From: a bacterium | GTDB taxonomy: Bacteria > Actinomycetota > Acidimicrobiia > Acidimicrobiales > CATQHL01 | NCBI GenBank assembly: GCA_026713745.1 | Contig: JAPONU010000374.1 | Span: 1-11,701, forward strand | Length of the DNA stretch: 11,701 bases | Direction: 5' to 3' | Part shown: positions 1-5,647 of the stretch, one piece after another | Position numbering within the stretch: the stretch's first letter is position 1 | Layout: each line of letters begins with the position of its first letter | Translations under genes and position numbers: made by a program | Notes under the pieces: generated by a model | What the model was told of the DNA's origin: nothing | What the model saw: only the letters and a program-made list of their open reading frames with translations | The model's database searches: none

Positions 1-717
1 CGGGTTGCCACACGGAATGGTCCGCGCCCACAGATAGGAGATCGCCACGGTGCGCCCACCTGGTGCATGCGGGCTGAACGGCGCTTCGAACAAGTACGCG
101 AGGCGCCGCCGGCACTCGTCCTCGACGGCTTCCCCGTAGAAAGCGATATCGGCGGCTATACCTGTCAGGCCATGCCCGCCCCCGAGCGTGCCGGAGTTGA
201 TCGCGGGCTGTCCGGCGAACCGCTGGGCAATCGACAGCCCGGCTGCGCTCACCAACGCGGCAACGGGATTCAGGTCGATTGCGAGGCTGTCCAACCCAAG
301 CCGCAGCGCCTCGGTGGAGATCGTCCCGCCCCCGCTGAACGGGTCGATGATCTCCGGCAGGTCGCCGCCGGCCGAGGCCTCGATGCACCGCTGCGCCTCG
401 CCCAGCAAAGCCGCGTCGCCGCTGCGCTGCCATTGGGCGAGCCCTCCCGCCAAGTCGAGCAGCCGCCGACGCTCAGCCTGCTGTGCCGCCTCGGTGGGAT
501 ACAAATCAGGTCGAGTCGACGGGTCGTCCACCAGCGACGCGAACAGCACCGCCCGCGCCACACCTCGTGGCTTGCGTGACCACCACAGGTGCATCGTCGA
601 GGGGTGCCCCTTCTTGGGCACCGCCTTCTCGTCTCGCCCGCCGGCGTTCACCACCTCCAGAGGTAGCGCCACCTCGATCAGCTTGCGCGGCGACGACTTC
701 GCATGCGACGAGTCCAC
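1..717 (-). CDS. DUF1156-type adenine-specific DNA methylase (DISARM DrmMI / BREX PglXI-like), N-terminal part, continues past left edge
   Basis: Read on the minus strand, this frame is open for 239 codons from GTG at 717-715 to the first base of the window. Residues 10-20 (PRKLIEVALPL), the HPSTMHLWWSRKP block (about 38-50) and ARAVLFASLVDDPS (about 54-67) are typical of the DUF1156 N-terminal domain. DPFSGGGT at 125-132 is the SAM-binding motif I of amino-methyltransferases, and a YLWARTIPC motif lies near the truncated end. The family methylates adenine in DNA and serves as the self-marking or modification part of DISARM class 1, BREX type 3 and related defence loci. The start is uncertain: no clear Shine-Dalgarno precedes the GTG, and the frame stays open to another GTG near 783. 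It is divergent from vapB. It looks intact as far as visible, unlike the two other DUF1156 starts in this window. The choice among defence systems needs the genes beyond the left edge. Confidence 0.85.
   Translation of the reverse strand, partial: MDSSHAKSSPRKLIEVALPLEVVNAGGRDEKAVPKKGHPSTMHLWWSRKPRGVARAVLFASLVDDPSTRPDLYPTEAAQQAERRRLLDLAGGLAQWQRSGDAALLGEAQRCIEASAGGDLPEIIDPFSGGGTISTEALRLGLDSLAIDLNPVAALVSAAGLSIAQRFAGQPAINSGTLGGGHGLTGIAADIAFYGEAVEDECRRRLAYLFEAPFSPHAPGGRTVAISYLWARTIPCGNP
665..690. repeat. 26-bp perfect direct repeat, left copy
   Basis: This 26-base stretch inside the 5' end of the left-edge methylase (antisense to codons for PRKLIEVAL) is identical, base for base, to 10847-10872. 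Identity stops abruptly on both sides (t against g on the left, c against g on the right). The copies are in the same orientation, 10,182 bp apart. Confidence 0.9.
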
Positions 718-787
718 AACTGCAGGTCTACACCCGAGGTGTGACAGGTGCTTGAGGCAGCAACGCGCTCGCAACGATGTCACAGGT

Positions 788-800
788 ATCGGGAACCGAT
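788..800. promoter_or_regulatory. Short palindrome in the methylase/vapB divergent region
   Basis: ATCGG-GAA-CCGAT is a perfect 5-bp inverted repeat with a 3-base centre. It lies in the 152-bp gap between the methylase start (717) and the vapB start (870). It could be an operator for either gene. No function is shown by the sequence alone, and a palindrome this short can occur by chance. Confidence 0.3.
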
Positions 801-839
801 GAGGGGGAGCCTCGAGGTGCCGGTGGTCTCCCGCAATCG

Positions 840-863
840 GTAACACGGGTTACGTGTTACACT
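840..863 (+). promoter_or_regulatory. Palindromic operator and -10 box of the vapBC-like operon
   Basis: GTAACAC (840-846) and GTGTTAC (854-860) form a perfect 7-bp inverted repeat with a 7-base spacer. TACACT (858-863) overlaps its right arm and reads as a -10 box; a start of transcription 6-7 bases later would fall at the vapB GTG (870). The overlap of operator and -10 fits autorepression by the antitoxin-toxin complex, as is usual for such pairs. No convincing -35 is seen. Confidence 0.6.
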
Positions 864-869
864 GATTAC

Positions 870-1115
870 GTGGCAAATCTGACGCTGGCAATAGACGATG
901 AGCTGCTGCGTCGGGCGCGCATCCGAGCCCTCGAGTCAGGGACGTCGGTGAACGCCGCCGTCCGCGACTTCCTGGTGTCCTACACCGGAACCACGCAGCA
1001 AGATGCCACCGTGCGGATGCTCATCGCCCACGCCGACGGCGCCGGCGCCATAAGCGGCGACACGGGCCGCAGGTGGACCCGCGAGGACATCTACGAAGAA
1101 CGGGCAGGCCCCTGA
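870..1115 (+). CDS. VapB-like ribbon-helix-helix antitoxin
   Basis: An 81-residue protein starting at GTG 870. The N-terminus (VANLTLAIDDELLRRARIRA, then LESGTSVNAAVRDFL) fits a short beta strand followed by two helices, the ribbon-helix-helix DNA-binding fold of many antitoxins. The C-terminal half, ending in RRWTREDIYEERAGP, is the likely toxin-binding tail. The stop overlaps the start region of the PIN-domain toxin gene downstream, the normal antitoxin-first order. The GTG sits about 7 bases after a -10 box with no Shine-Dalgarno, so the mRNA is probably leaderless, a common arrangement in actinobacteria. A longer frame runs back to 777, but it crosses the operator and -10, so the 870 start is preferred. 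The protein would bind its own operator and neutralise the toxin. The exact antitoxin subfamily is not identified. Confidence 0.82.
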   Translation: MANLTLAIDDELLRRARIRALESGTSVNAAVRDFLVSYTGTTQQDATVRMLIAHADGAGAISGDTGRRWTREDIYEERAGP

Positions 1116-1519
1116 GCGTCTTCGTCGACACGAACGTGTTCGTGTACCTCTACGACCACGCCGAGCCCGAGAAGCAACGCATCGCTCGCGCAGTGCTCAC
1201 GGAACAGCCCAAGGAGATCGTCATCTCCACCCAGGTCCTCTCGGAGTTCTTCTGGGTGGCCACCAGGAAACTCAACCTCGATCCCCGAGCCGCTCGTGAG
1301 GGTGTACGCCAGATGGCCATGCTCCGCGTCCTGCCCGTCGATCACCGGCTAGTCCTTCGCGCAACCGACACCGTCCTCAGCACAGGGCTCTCGATCTGGG
1401 ACGCCCTAATCGTCGAGGCAGCTGCCACGGCCGGCAGCGACCGCGTACTCACCGAAGACCTCAACGACGGCCAGACCATCCGAGACGTGCAAATCGTCAA
1501 TCCCTTCATCGTCGGCTGA
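1112..1519 (+). CDS. VapC-like PIN-domain ribonuclease toxin
   Basis: A PIN-domain protein of about 135 residues. The four conserved acidic positions are visible: D6 in VFVDTNVFVYLYD, E45 in VLSEFFWV, D97 in IWDALIVEAA and D116 in LTEDLNDG. These bind the metal that cuts RNA in VapC toxins. The gene overlaps the antitoxin stop, so translation is probably coupled. The start is odd. The frame offers no ATG or GTG at the overlap, only CTG at 1112 (CTGA overlapping the antitoxin TGA) or GTG at 1073, which would add 13 residues of unlike sequence. I prefer CTG because the PIN fold begins right after it. Length and domain layout are normal for the family, and no damage is seen. The RNA target cannot be told from sequence. 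Confidence 0.85.
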   Translation: MSVFVDTNVFVYLYDHAEPEKQRIARAVLTEQPKEIVISTQVLSEFFWVATRKLNLDPRAAREGVRQMAMLRVLPVDHRLVLRATDTVLSTGLSIWDALIVEAAATAGSDRVLTEDLNDGQTIRDVQIVNPFIVG

Positions 1520-1544
1520 ATTACGCAAAGTGAACTTTCCAATC

Positions 1545-1550
1545 TAATAT
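1545..1550 (+). promoter_or_regulatory. Possible -10 box for the ietAS-like operon
   Basis: TAATAT lies in a locally AT-rich stretch between the vapC stop (1519) and the ATPase start (1596), about 46 bases before that ATG. No good -35 is seen at the usual distance (TTACGC at 1521-1526 matches poorly). It suggests the ATPase/protease pair has its own promoter and is not only read through from vapBC. Confidence 0.35.
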
Positions 1551-1595
1551 CATTGCTGACCAGCGCTCACTGCTCGAGTGGAAAGTAGGTTGAAG

Positions 1596-2723
1596 ATGCG
1601 GCCGCAGACTTACCACTCTGCTAAGAGTCTCGAGGAAGCTGTCGTCGACTTGGTGCGCGTGGGCGCAACCGGGTACGCCGCGGGTGTCCGCCAACTCGCG
1701 ACTCGTCTTCTCCGGACGGTCCCTTCGGACGTTACCGACCCCGCGGAGTTCCGGGCAGCGGTGCACGAGGCCCTCTCGGCTTCCGGCAGCACCGTGGGAC
1801 TGCGCTACGCGGAACCCGAACTCCCACGGGAGGAGGGCACGACACATTCCCTCGTGAGCGTTGATCCCTTCCCGGAAGCCGACGGACTCACACTTGATCC
1901 GATCGTGGCAGACGAGCTGGCGGAGATCGTGGCGGAGCGGTCGCGCGCCGACGAACTCGCCGCGGCAGGGATCGGCCTGACACAGACGGTGCTGTTGAGC
2001 GGCCCCCCTGGGGTTGGCAAGACGATGGCGGCTCACTGGCTGGCGGTCGAGATTGGAGTGCCTCTCGTCTCTATCGACCTCGCAACGGTCGTGTCCAGTT
2101 ACCTGGGAACGAGCGGTCGCAATATCCGCTCCGCGCTGGAATTTGCCAAGTCCGGGGCGTGCGTGCTGCTCCTGGACGAGTTCGACGCTTTGGCCAAGCG
2201 CCGCGACGATGACACCGACATCGGGGAGTTGAAGCGGATCGTCAACGTCGTGCTCCTTGAGTTGGACCGATGGCCGGGTACGAGCCTGCTGGTGGCCGCC
2301 ACGAATCATCTGAGACTCCTCGACTCAGCCGTTGACCGGCGCTTCGACCGCCACATCCGGATTCCCCTGCCCGGACCCGGTGAGCGTCGGCGGATCCTGG
2401 CGTACCTCGCGGGTAGGACCGAATCCGCCCACGACTCGATCCTCGAGTTGGTGGTGGCGCTAACCGATGGCTCCAGCGGCTCGGACCTGACCCGCCTGTG
2501 GGAGAAAGCACAGCGACGCTCTCTGCTCGCTGGGAGGGCAGTCGACGACGTGCTCCTCGATGCGCTAGCCGCGGGATCGCACAGGCCGGGGCTCGACCGC
2601 GACCTCCTGTGCATCGCCATGAGCGAACACCTCGGCCTCTCCAACCGTCAGATCGCGGCCCGACTCGGCGTGAGCCATCCCACCGTCGCCGCGGCGATCA
2701 GACGTGCTCGGGAGCAGCGATGA
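1596..2723 (+). CDS. ietA: AAA+ ATPase, IetA-like (antitoxin/regulator of paired subtilisin protease), with C-terminal helix-turn-helix
   Basis: A 375-residue protein. After an alpha-rich N-terminal region it has a clear AAA+ core: Walker A GPPGVGKT (136-143), Walker B VLLLDEFD (190-197), sensor-1 VAATN (233-237) and an arginine-finger block RRFDRH (248-253). Residues about 346-372 (LSNRQIAARLGVSHPTVAAA) read as a helix-turn-helix, so DNA binding is possible. ATG at 1596 is chosen because AGG sits 6 bases upstream; GTG at 1578 would add 6 residues. The stop overlaps the protease start as ATGA (2720-2723), so the two proteins are made together. An AAA+ ATPase followed directly by a subtilisin-like protease is the ietA-ietS arrangement, reported as a plasmid stability toxin-antitoxin in which the ATPase restrains the protease, and later as an anti-phage unit. 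The gene looks intact. The name rests on pairing and motifs, not on an alignment. Confidence 0.75.
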   Translation: MRPQTYHSAKSLEEAVVDLVRVGATGYAAGVRQLATRLLRTVPSDVTDPAEFRAAVHEALSASGSTVGLRYAEPELPREEGTTHSLVSVDPFPEADGLTLDPIVADELAEIVAERSRADELAAAGIGLTQTVLLSGPPGVGKTMAAHWLAVEIGVPLVSIDLATVVSSYLGTSGRNIRSALEFAKSGACVLLLDEFDALAKRRDDDTDIGELKRIVNVVLLELDRWPGTSLLVAATNHLRLLDSAVDRRFDRHIRIPLPGPGERRRILAYLAGRTESAHDSILELVVALTDGSSGSDLTRLWEKAQRRSLLAGRAVDDVLLDALAAGSHRPGLDRDLLCIAMSEHLGLSNRQIAARLGVSHPTVAAAIRRAREQR

Positions 2724-4513
2724 GCGACATCCCTCCCAGCCCGGTGCCGTCGCCAACTCCTGTACCGGATCGACGTGTTCTCGTCGGCGGTGAGCAACTG
2801 CGGATTGACGTGGAAGATGCCCCTTCGGGCGGAGGTGAGAAGTTCGAGCCTCAGACCTCGGAAGAAGCTCGCGAGCTATTGCTGCCAATGGTCCGCGAGG
2901 TCACGCAGAGGGCCGTCAGCATGCCTGCGCAGTTGCGCGGATCCCGCATTTTTGTCGAGGCCCGTCTGCTACCGAACTACCTGGCCGCAAGCCACTTTCC
3001 CGAGACGCTCCTGCGCGCGGTCGACGCCGTGCCGGTCGGCTCGCGCGCCGACAAAGGGATCTATCGGACGAAGCGCAAGCAACGCGAGAGCGTTACACGG
3101 CGCGTGATCCTCGCAATGAGCGACAGGGGTCTAGAGCGATTCGGGCATCTCATCGAGAGCCCCGGCCGGGCCAGGTCCGAACAACAGGCGTTCTCGGATA
3201 TCCGCAAACTCGACCATGTCGGCATCGCAACCCCCGAGTCGGTCGTACTACGCGATCCTGAGCCGGATCAGGAAACGACGACCTGGGAGGCGGTGCTTCA
3301 CCCGATCCCTTCCGGCGCCTGGGAGCCAGCACCACTGGACGATGCAACCCTCGATAAGTGGTTCACACTCGTGGAACAGACGGGCGGTGATTGCCACCGC
3401 GACTTCGTGCGCCGTTTGGGCGGCCTCACATTCTCTCCAGTCACGATCCCGGCGGGCACCGCGGACCGTTTGGCCAAGTTCAACCCACTTCGAGCCATGC
3501 GACCGATGCCAGCGATCCGACCGCTCCCGGTCATCACAACTCGGAGTCGTCAGCGGGTCGGACTACCTGCTACCCGTCAACCTGAAGCAGATACGCCGAA
3601 GGTGGCCGTGTTCGACGGCGGACTTCACTCCACAGGTGCAAACTCTCTCTTCGGCGCCGTTTCCACCTCCGATCTGACCCCCGAACCGGCGACGATGAAG
3701 GACATGGACCATGGAACCGCTGTCGTCGGCGCAGCCATCTTCGGTCTAGCGAACGCGGAGACGGCGCTACGTCAGCCGCCGTGCCCGGTCGAGATCTTTC
3801 GTGTCCTTCCACCCAGGAACATCCCGGGGGACCTCGCTGGCTACTGGGTGCTCGACCGGATCGTGGAGACGGTACGTGAGAACGACTTCGGCATCGTCAA
3901 TCTGAGCATCGGACCAGAACTCGCCATGGAAGACTCGCACGAGCCTGACCGTTGGACGAGTGAACTGGATCATCTGGCGTGGGAGCACGACGTCCTCTTC
4001 GTCGTTGCCGCCGGGAACGGTGGCACACAGCCTCAGGCTTTTGGCCTACATCGTGTTCAGGTTCCAGGGGACATGGTGAACGGCGTGACAGTCGGTGCCT
4101 GCGATGCCCCGCCACCCAGCCGTCCATGGAGTCGGGCTGACTACTCGTCGATGGGGCCAGGGCGACATGGCAATCGCGTACAGCCCACGGGCGTGCAGTT
4201 CGGCGGGACCGACGAGACCCCGATCGACGCACTGCGAGTCGACGGCTCGCTCGTCCCCACGGCAGGCACGAGCTTCGCAACTCCGCTGGTGACACGCGCC
4301 CTCGCTGACTTGGCAACACGCCTACCGGTGACCCCCAGTGTGCTCCGCGCCTTCGCTGATCTGACGAGGCGCTCGGTTCGAATCTCCGTCCGCGCCTCGG
4401 CCAGTACTTCGGCGTCGCCGCTGCTTCCCCACGGAACCAGCCGCTCGATGATCTCGAACAGGCGCCGACGCTCCGCGGCCTGCCCTTCAGAGGTCGGGAA
4501 CCGCTCAGGCTGA
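2720..4513 (+). CDS. ietS: Subtilisin-like (S8) serine protease, IetS-like toxin/effector, 3' end replaced
   Basis: The frame is 597 codons. A charged N-terminal region of about 290 residues precedes the peptidase S8 domain. The full catalytic set is present: Asp299 in VAVFDGG, His331 in MDHGTAVVGAA, the oxyanion Asn433 in VVAAGNGG and Ser518 in GTSFATP. No signal peptide is seen, so it should act in the cytoplasm, as expected for a protease partnered with an AAA+ ATPase. The native protein ends abnormally. After about residue 547 (VLRAFAD) the frame runs antisense through a DUF1156 methylase gene, so the last 50 or so residues, rich in R and S and ending RRRRSAACPSEVGNRSG, are unrelated filler. 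Any native C-terminal part after the Ser helix has been lost. All catalytic residues survive, so activity is possible but unproven, and it may be a recent pseudogene. Translation is coupled to the ATPase by the ATGA overlap. Confidence 0.78.
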   Translation: MSDIPPSPVPSPTPVPDRRVLVGGEQLRIDVEDAPSGGGEKFEPQTSEEARELLLPMVREVTQRAVSMPAQLRGSRIFVEARLLPNYLAASHFPETLLRAVDAVPVGSRADKGIYRTKRKQRESVTRRVILAMSDRGLERFGHLIESPGRARSEQQAFSDIRKLDHVGIATPESVVLRDPEPDQETTTWEAVLHPIPSGAWEPAPLDDATLDKWFTLVEQTGGDCHRDFVRRLGGLTFSPVTIPAGTADRLAKFNPLRAMRPMPAIRPLPVITTRSRQRVGLPATRQPEADTPKVAVFDGGLHSTGANSLFGAVSTSDLTPEPATMKDMDHGTAVVGAAIFGLANAETALRQPPCPVEIFRVLPPRNIPGDLAGYWVLDRIVETVRENDFGIVNLSIGPELAMEDSHEPDRWTSELDHLAWEHDVLFVVAAGNGGTQPQAFGLHRVQVPGDMVNGVTVGACDAPPPSRPWSRADYSSMGPGRHGNRVQPTGVQFGGTDETPIDALRVDGSLVPTAGTSFATPLVTRALADLATRLPVTPSVLRAFADLTRRSVRISVRASASTSASPLLPHGTSRSMISNRRRRSAACPSEVGNRSG

Positions 4514-4698
4514 GCCGAGGGGTCGTCCACCAGCGAGGCAAACAGCACCGCCCGAGCTGCCGCAAGTGGCTTACGTGACCACCAGATGTGCAACGTCGAC
4601 GGGTGCGCATGAAACACCTTCTTCTCCGCCGAGCTCGCCGCGTTAATGGCATCCAGCGGCAACGCCACCTCGATGAGCTTCTTGCGCGGCGCGGTCAC
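4141..4698 (-). pseudogene. Truncated DUF1156 DNA methylase (N-terminal ~106 codons) fused to antisense ietS sequence
   Basis: Starts at GTG 4698-4696 with AGGGA 8-9 bases upstream. Residues 1-106 match the left-edge methylase from RKKLIEVALPL through HPSTLHIWWSRKP and ARAVLFASLVDDPS to EARTEI, at a little under 60 % identity by eye. It is therefore an older paralogue, not a fresh duplicate. After about residue 106 (near 4381) the similarity stops, and residues to the stop at 4141 are only the antisense of the protease gene. The SAM-binding DPFxGGGT motif and all catalytic parts are missing, so it cannot methylate DNA. It lies downstream of the helicase and membrane-protein genes on the same strand, where a DISARM class 1 methylase (drmMI) would stand. 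The pieces upstream of it may thus be a defence operon that has lost its methylase. Confidence 0.8.
4360..4385. other. Recombination junction: ietS 3' end against truncated DUF1156 gene
   Basis: Left of this interval the plus strand encodes recognisable S8 protease (GTSFATPLVTRALADLATRL then VLRAFAD). Right of it the minus strand encodes recognisable DUF1156 methylase (ending ...GDAEVLAEARTEI near 4381). Each homology ends here and each frame runs on antisense through the other gene. The exact breakpoint cannot be set by eye. No repeat, integrase or insertion sequence lies at the join. Confidence 0.7.
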
Positions 4699-4746
4699 GG
4701 CATTTCCCTACCACGCTGCCGCGCGGAGGACGGAATCAACTTGGTG

Positions 4747-4833
4747 CTACTTAGCTTGCTTGCCTGACGAAGGCTTGGCGCCCGGTGCAGGACCCTTGGG
4801 TGGGGACTTCAACTTCGGCAACGGCTTAGACGT
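4747..4833 (-). CDS. Small basic Pro/Lys-rich peptide with ACG start (28 codons)
   Basis: A perfect AGGAGG (4846-4841, minus strand), lying in the last Arg codons of the DUF6338-like gene, stands 7 bases before ACG at 4833-4831. From there 28 codons are open to TAG at 4749-4747, starting SKPLPKLKSPPKGPAPGAKP and ending SSGKQAK. The product would be strongly basic and disordered, with seven Lys and eight Pro. It starts just after the stop of the membrane-protein gene and ends 48 bases before the truncated methylase, in the same direction, so it fits an operon. The only candidate start at good spacing is ACG, a very weak initiator; in-frame TTG codons come later, too far from AGGAGG. Either ACG is used, an ATG has mutated, or the base is a sequencing error. 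No family is recognised. Confidence 0.45.
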   Translation of the reverse strand, partial: TSKPLPKLKSPPKGPAPGAKPSSGKQAK

Positions 4834-4834
4834 G

Positions 4835-5560
4835 CTATAGCCTCCTCGCTTTAGACTTGCGTCCCCTGCGCGACGTTCTCTCCTGCGACTCACTCGAATC
4901 ATCCTCCTTCGGTGAATGAATGAATTCCATCAGTTCGATTTCTTCCCACCGCATCAATAGACTTCCCACACCCTGAATCGGCTGTTCATTAGCGTCATAC
5001 TTGAAACGTCCATCTTCTGGATCAACCTCAAGTGAGCGGGTCAGGTAGAGTTCTTGAACCTCCGGATACCCAGATGCGTATGGGCGCTGATTGTCGATTT
5101 CTGCGTATGCGCCACCGACCCACGAGCCCGACTTCATTTTACATCGCACCAAACCCGATTCACGATCCTGAAACAGATGATCCCAGGCACGAGGGGCTCG
5201 ATCAGGCCCGGCCAAGGCGCGTGCCCAGTGGGTTCCATTACGGACTTGTCGACCGAATGCCCAACCCAGAGTGCCAGGAATAGCGACGTAGGAGATCGGT
5301 GCAACGACCAGCCACGGAGACAGTGGATCACCCGAGGCAAACGAGTGCCAGTACTTTGCATAGAGCCAATACAATACCGAGGCAAACAAAGCGAGAAAGA
5401 CTGCGGACGTTCCTACCAACCTCAGAGCACGATCTCGGAGGCCAATCCCATAGCGACCCGCGTTACGTTCGAGACCCCAGACAAAAAATGCCCCAGGCAG
5501 CAGAGCGACAACGAGGACCGTTAGTGCTTGCAGACCGGACGCCACCGCAGAAACCTCCAT
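4835..5560 (-). CDS. DUF6338-like membrane protein
   Basis: A 241-residue protein starting at ATG 5560-5558. Three hydrophobic segments are visible: about 8-30 (ALTVLVVALLPGAFFVWGL), 45-67 (ALRLVGTSAVFLALFASVLY) and 83-105 (WLVVAPISYVAIPGTLGWAF). They are followed by a soluble domain with AWDHLFQDRESGLVRCKMKS then WVGGAYAE, and a strongly charged tail (KEDDSSESQERTSRRGRKSK). The P-x-AWD...W(V/I)GG pattern and the length recall the DUF6338 family, whose function is not established. The ribosome site is weak (GAAGA just before ATG). It lies between the helicase gene, 87 bases upstream, and a small reading frame plus methylase fragment on the same strand, so it is probably co-transcribed with a defence operon. 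A membrane protein here is not part of the DISARM or BREX core. The TM count is by eye. Confidence 0.75.
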   Translation of the reverse strand: MEVSAVASGLQALTVLVVALLPGAFFVWGLERNAGRYGIGLRDRALRLVGTSAVFLALFASVLYWLYAKYWHSFASGDPLSPWLVVAPISYVAIPGTLGWAFGRQVRNGTHWARALAGPDRAPRAWDHLFQDRESGLVRCKMKSGSWVGGAYAEIDNQRPYASGYPEVQELYLTRSLEVDPEDGRFKYDANEQPIQGVGSLLMRWEEIELMEFIHSPKEDDSSESQERTSRRGRKSKARRL

Positions 5561-5598
5561 TCTTCGCCGAAGTCGTAGCGCGAGAGTATCGCCGCTCG

Positions 5599-5613
5599 CG
5601 TAGCTCCGCTACG
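5599..5613. other. Small perfect hairpin between helicase and membrane-protein genes
   Basis: CGTAGC-TCC-GCTACG forms a 6-bp stem with a 3-base loop in the 87-bp gap between the helicase stop (5648) and the DUF6338-like start (5560). It has no following T run, so it is not a classic terminator. It may stabilise or separate the messages of the two genes, or be chance. Confidence 0.3.
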
Positions 5614-5647
5614 GGAACGACTTGAATCAATCACGAGGTCAGATCGC

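Noticed and set aside
67..802. Plus-strand frames opposite the left-edge methylase
   Set aside because: The minus-strand frame carries the DUF1156 and DPFSGGGT motifs without a break; the plus frames show no family features.
1521..2309. Minus-strand 262-codon frame opposite the AAA+ ATPase
   Set aside because: It is antisense to the Walker A and B region of the ATPase, and its residue make-up (many R, H, Q) is that of a mirror frame.
3897..4652. Minus-strand 251-codon frame over the protease/methylase join
   Set aside because: It is a second mirror frame; the true methylase homology is in a different frame (4698 to 4381).
5599..5613. Hairpin as an intrinsic terminator after the helicase
   Set aside because: The stem is only 6 bp and no T run follows on either strand.
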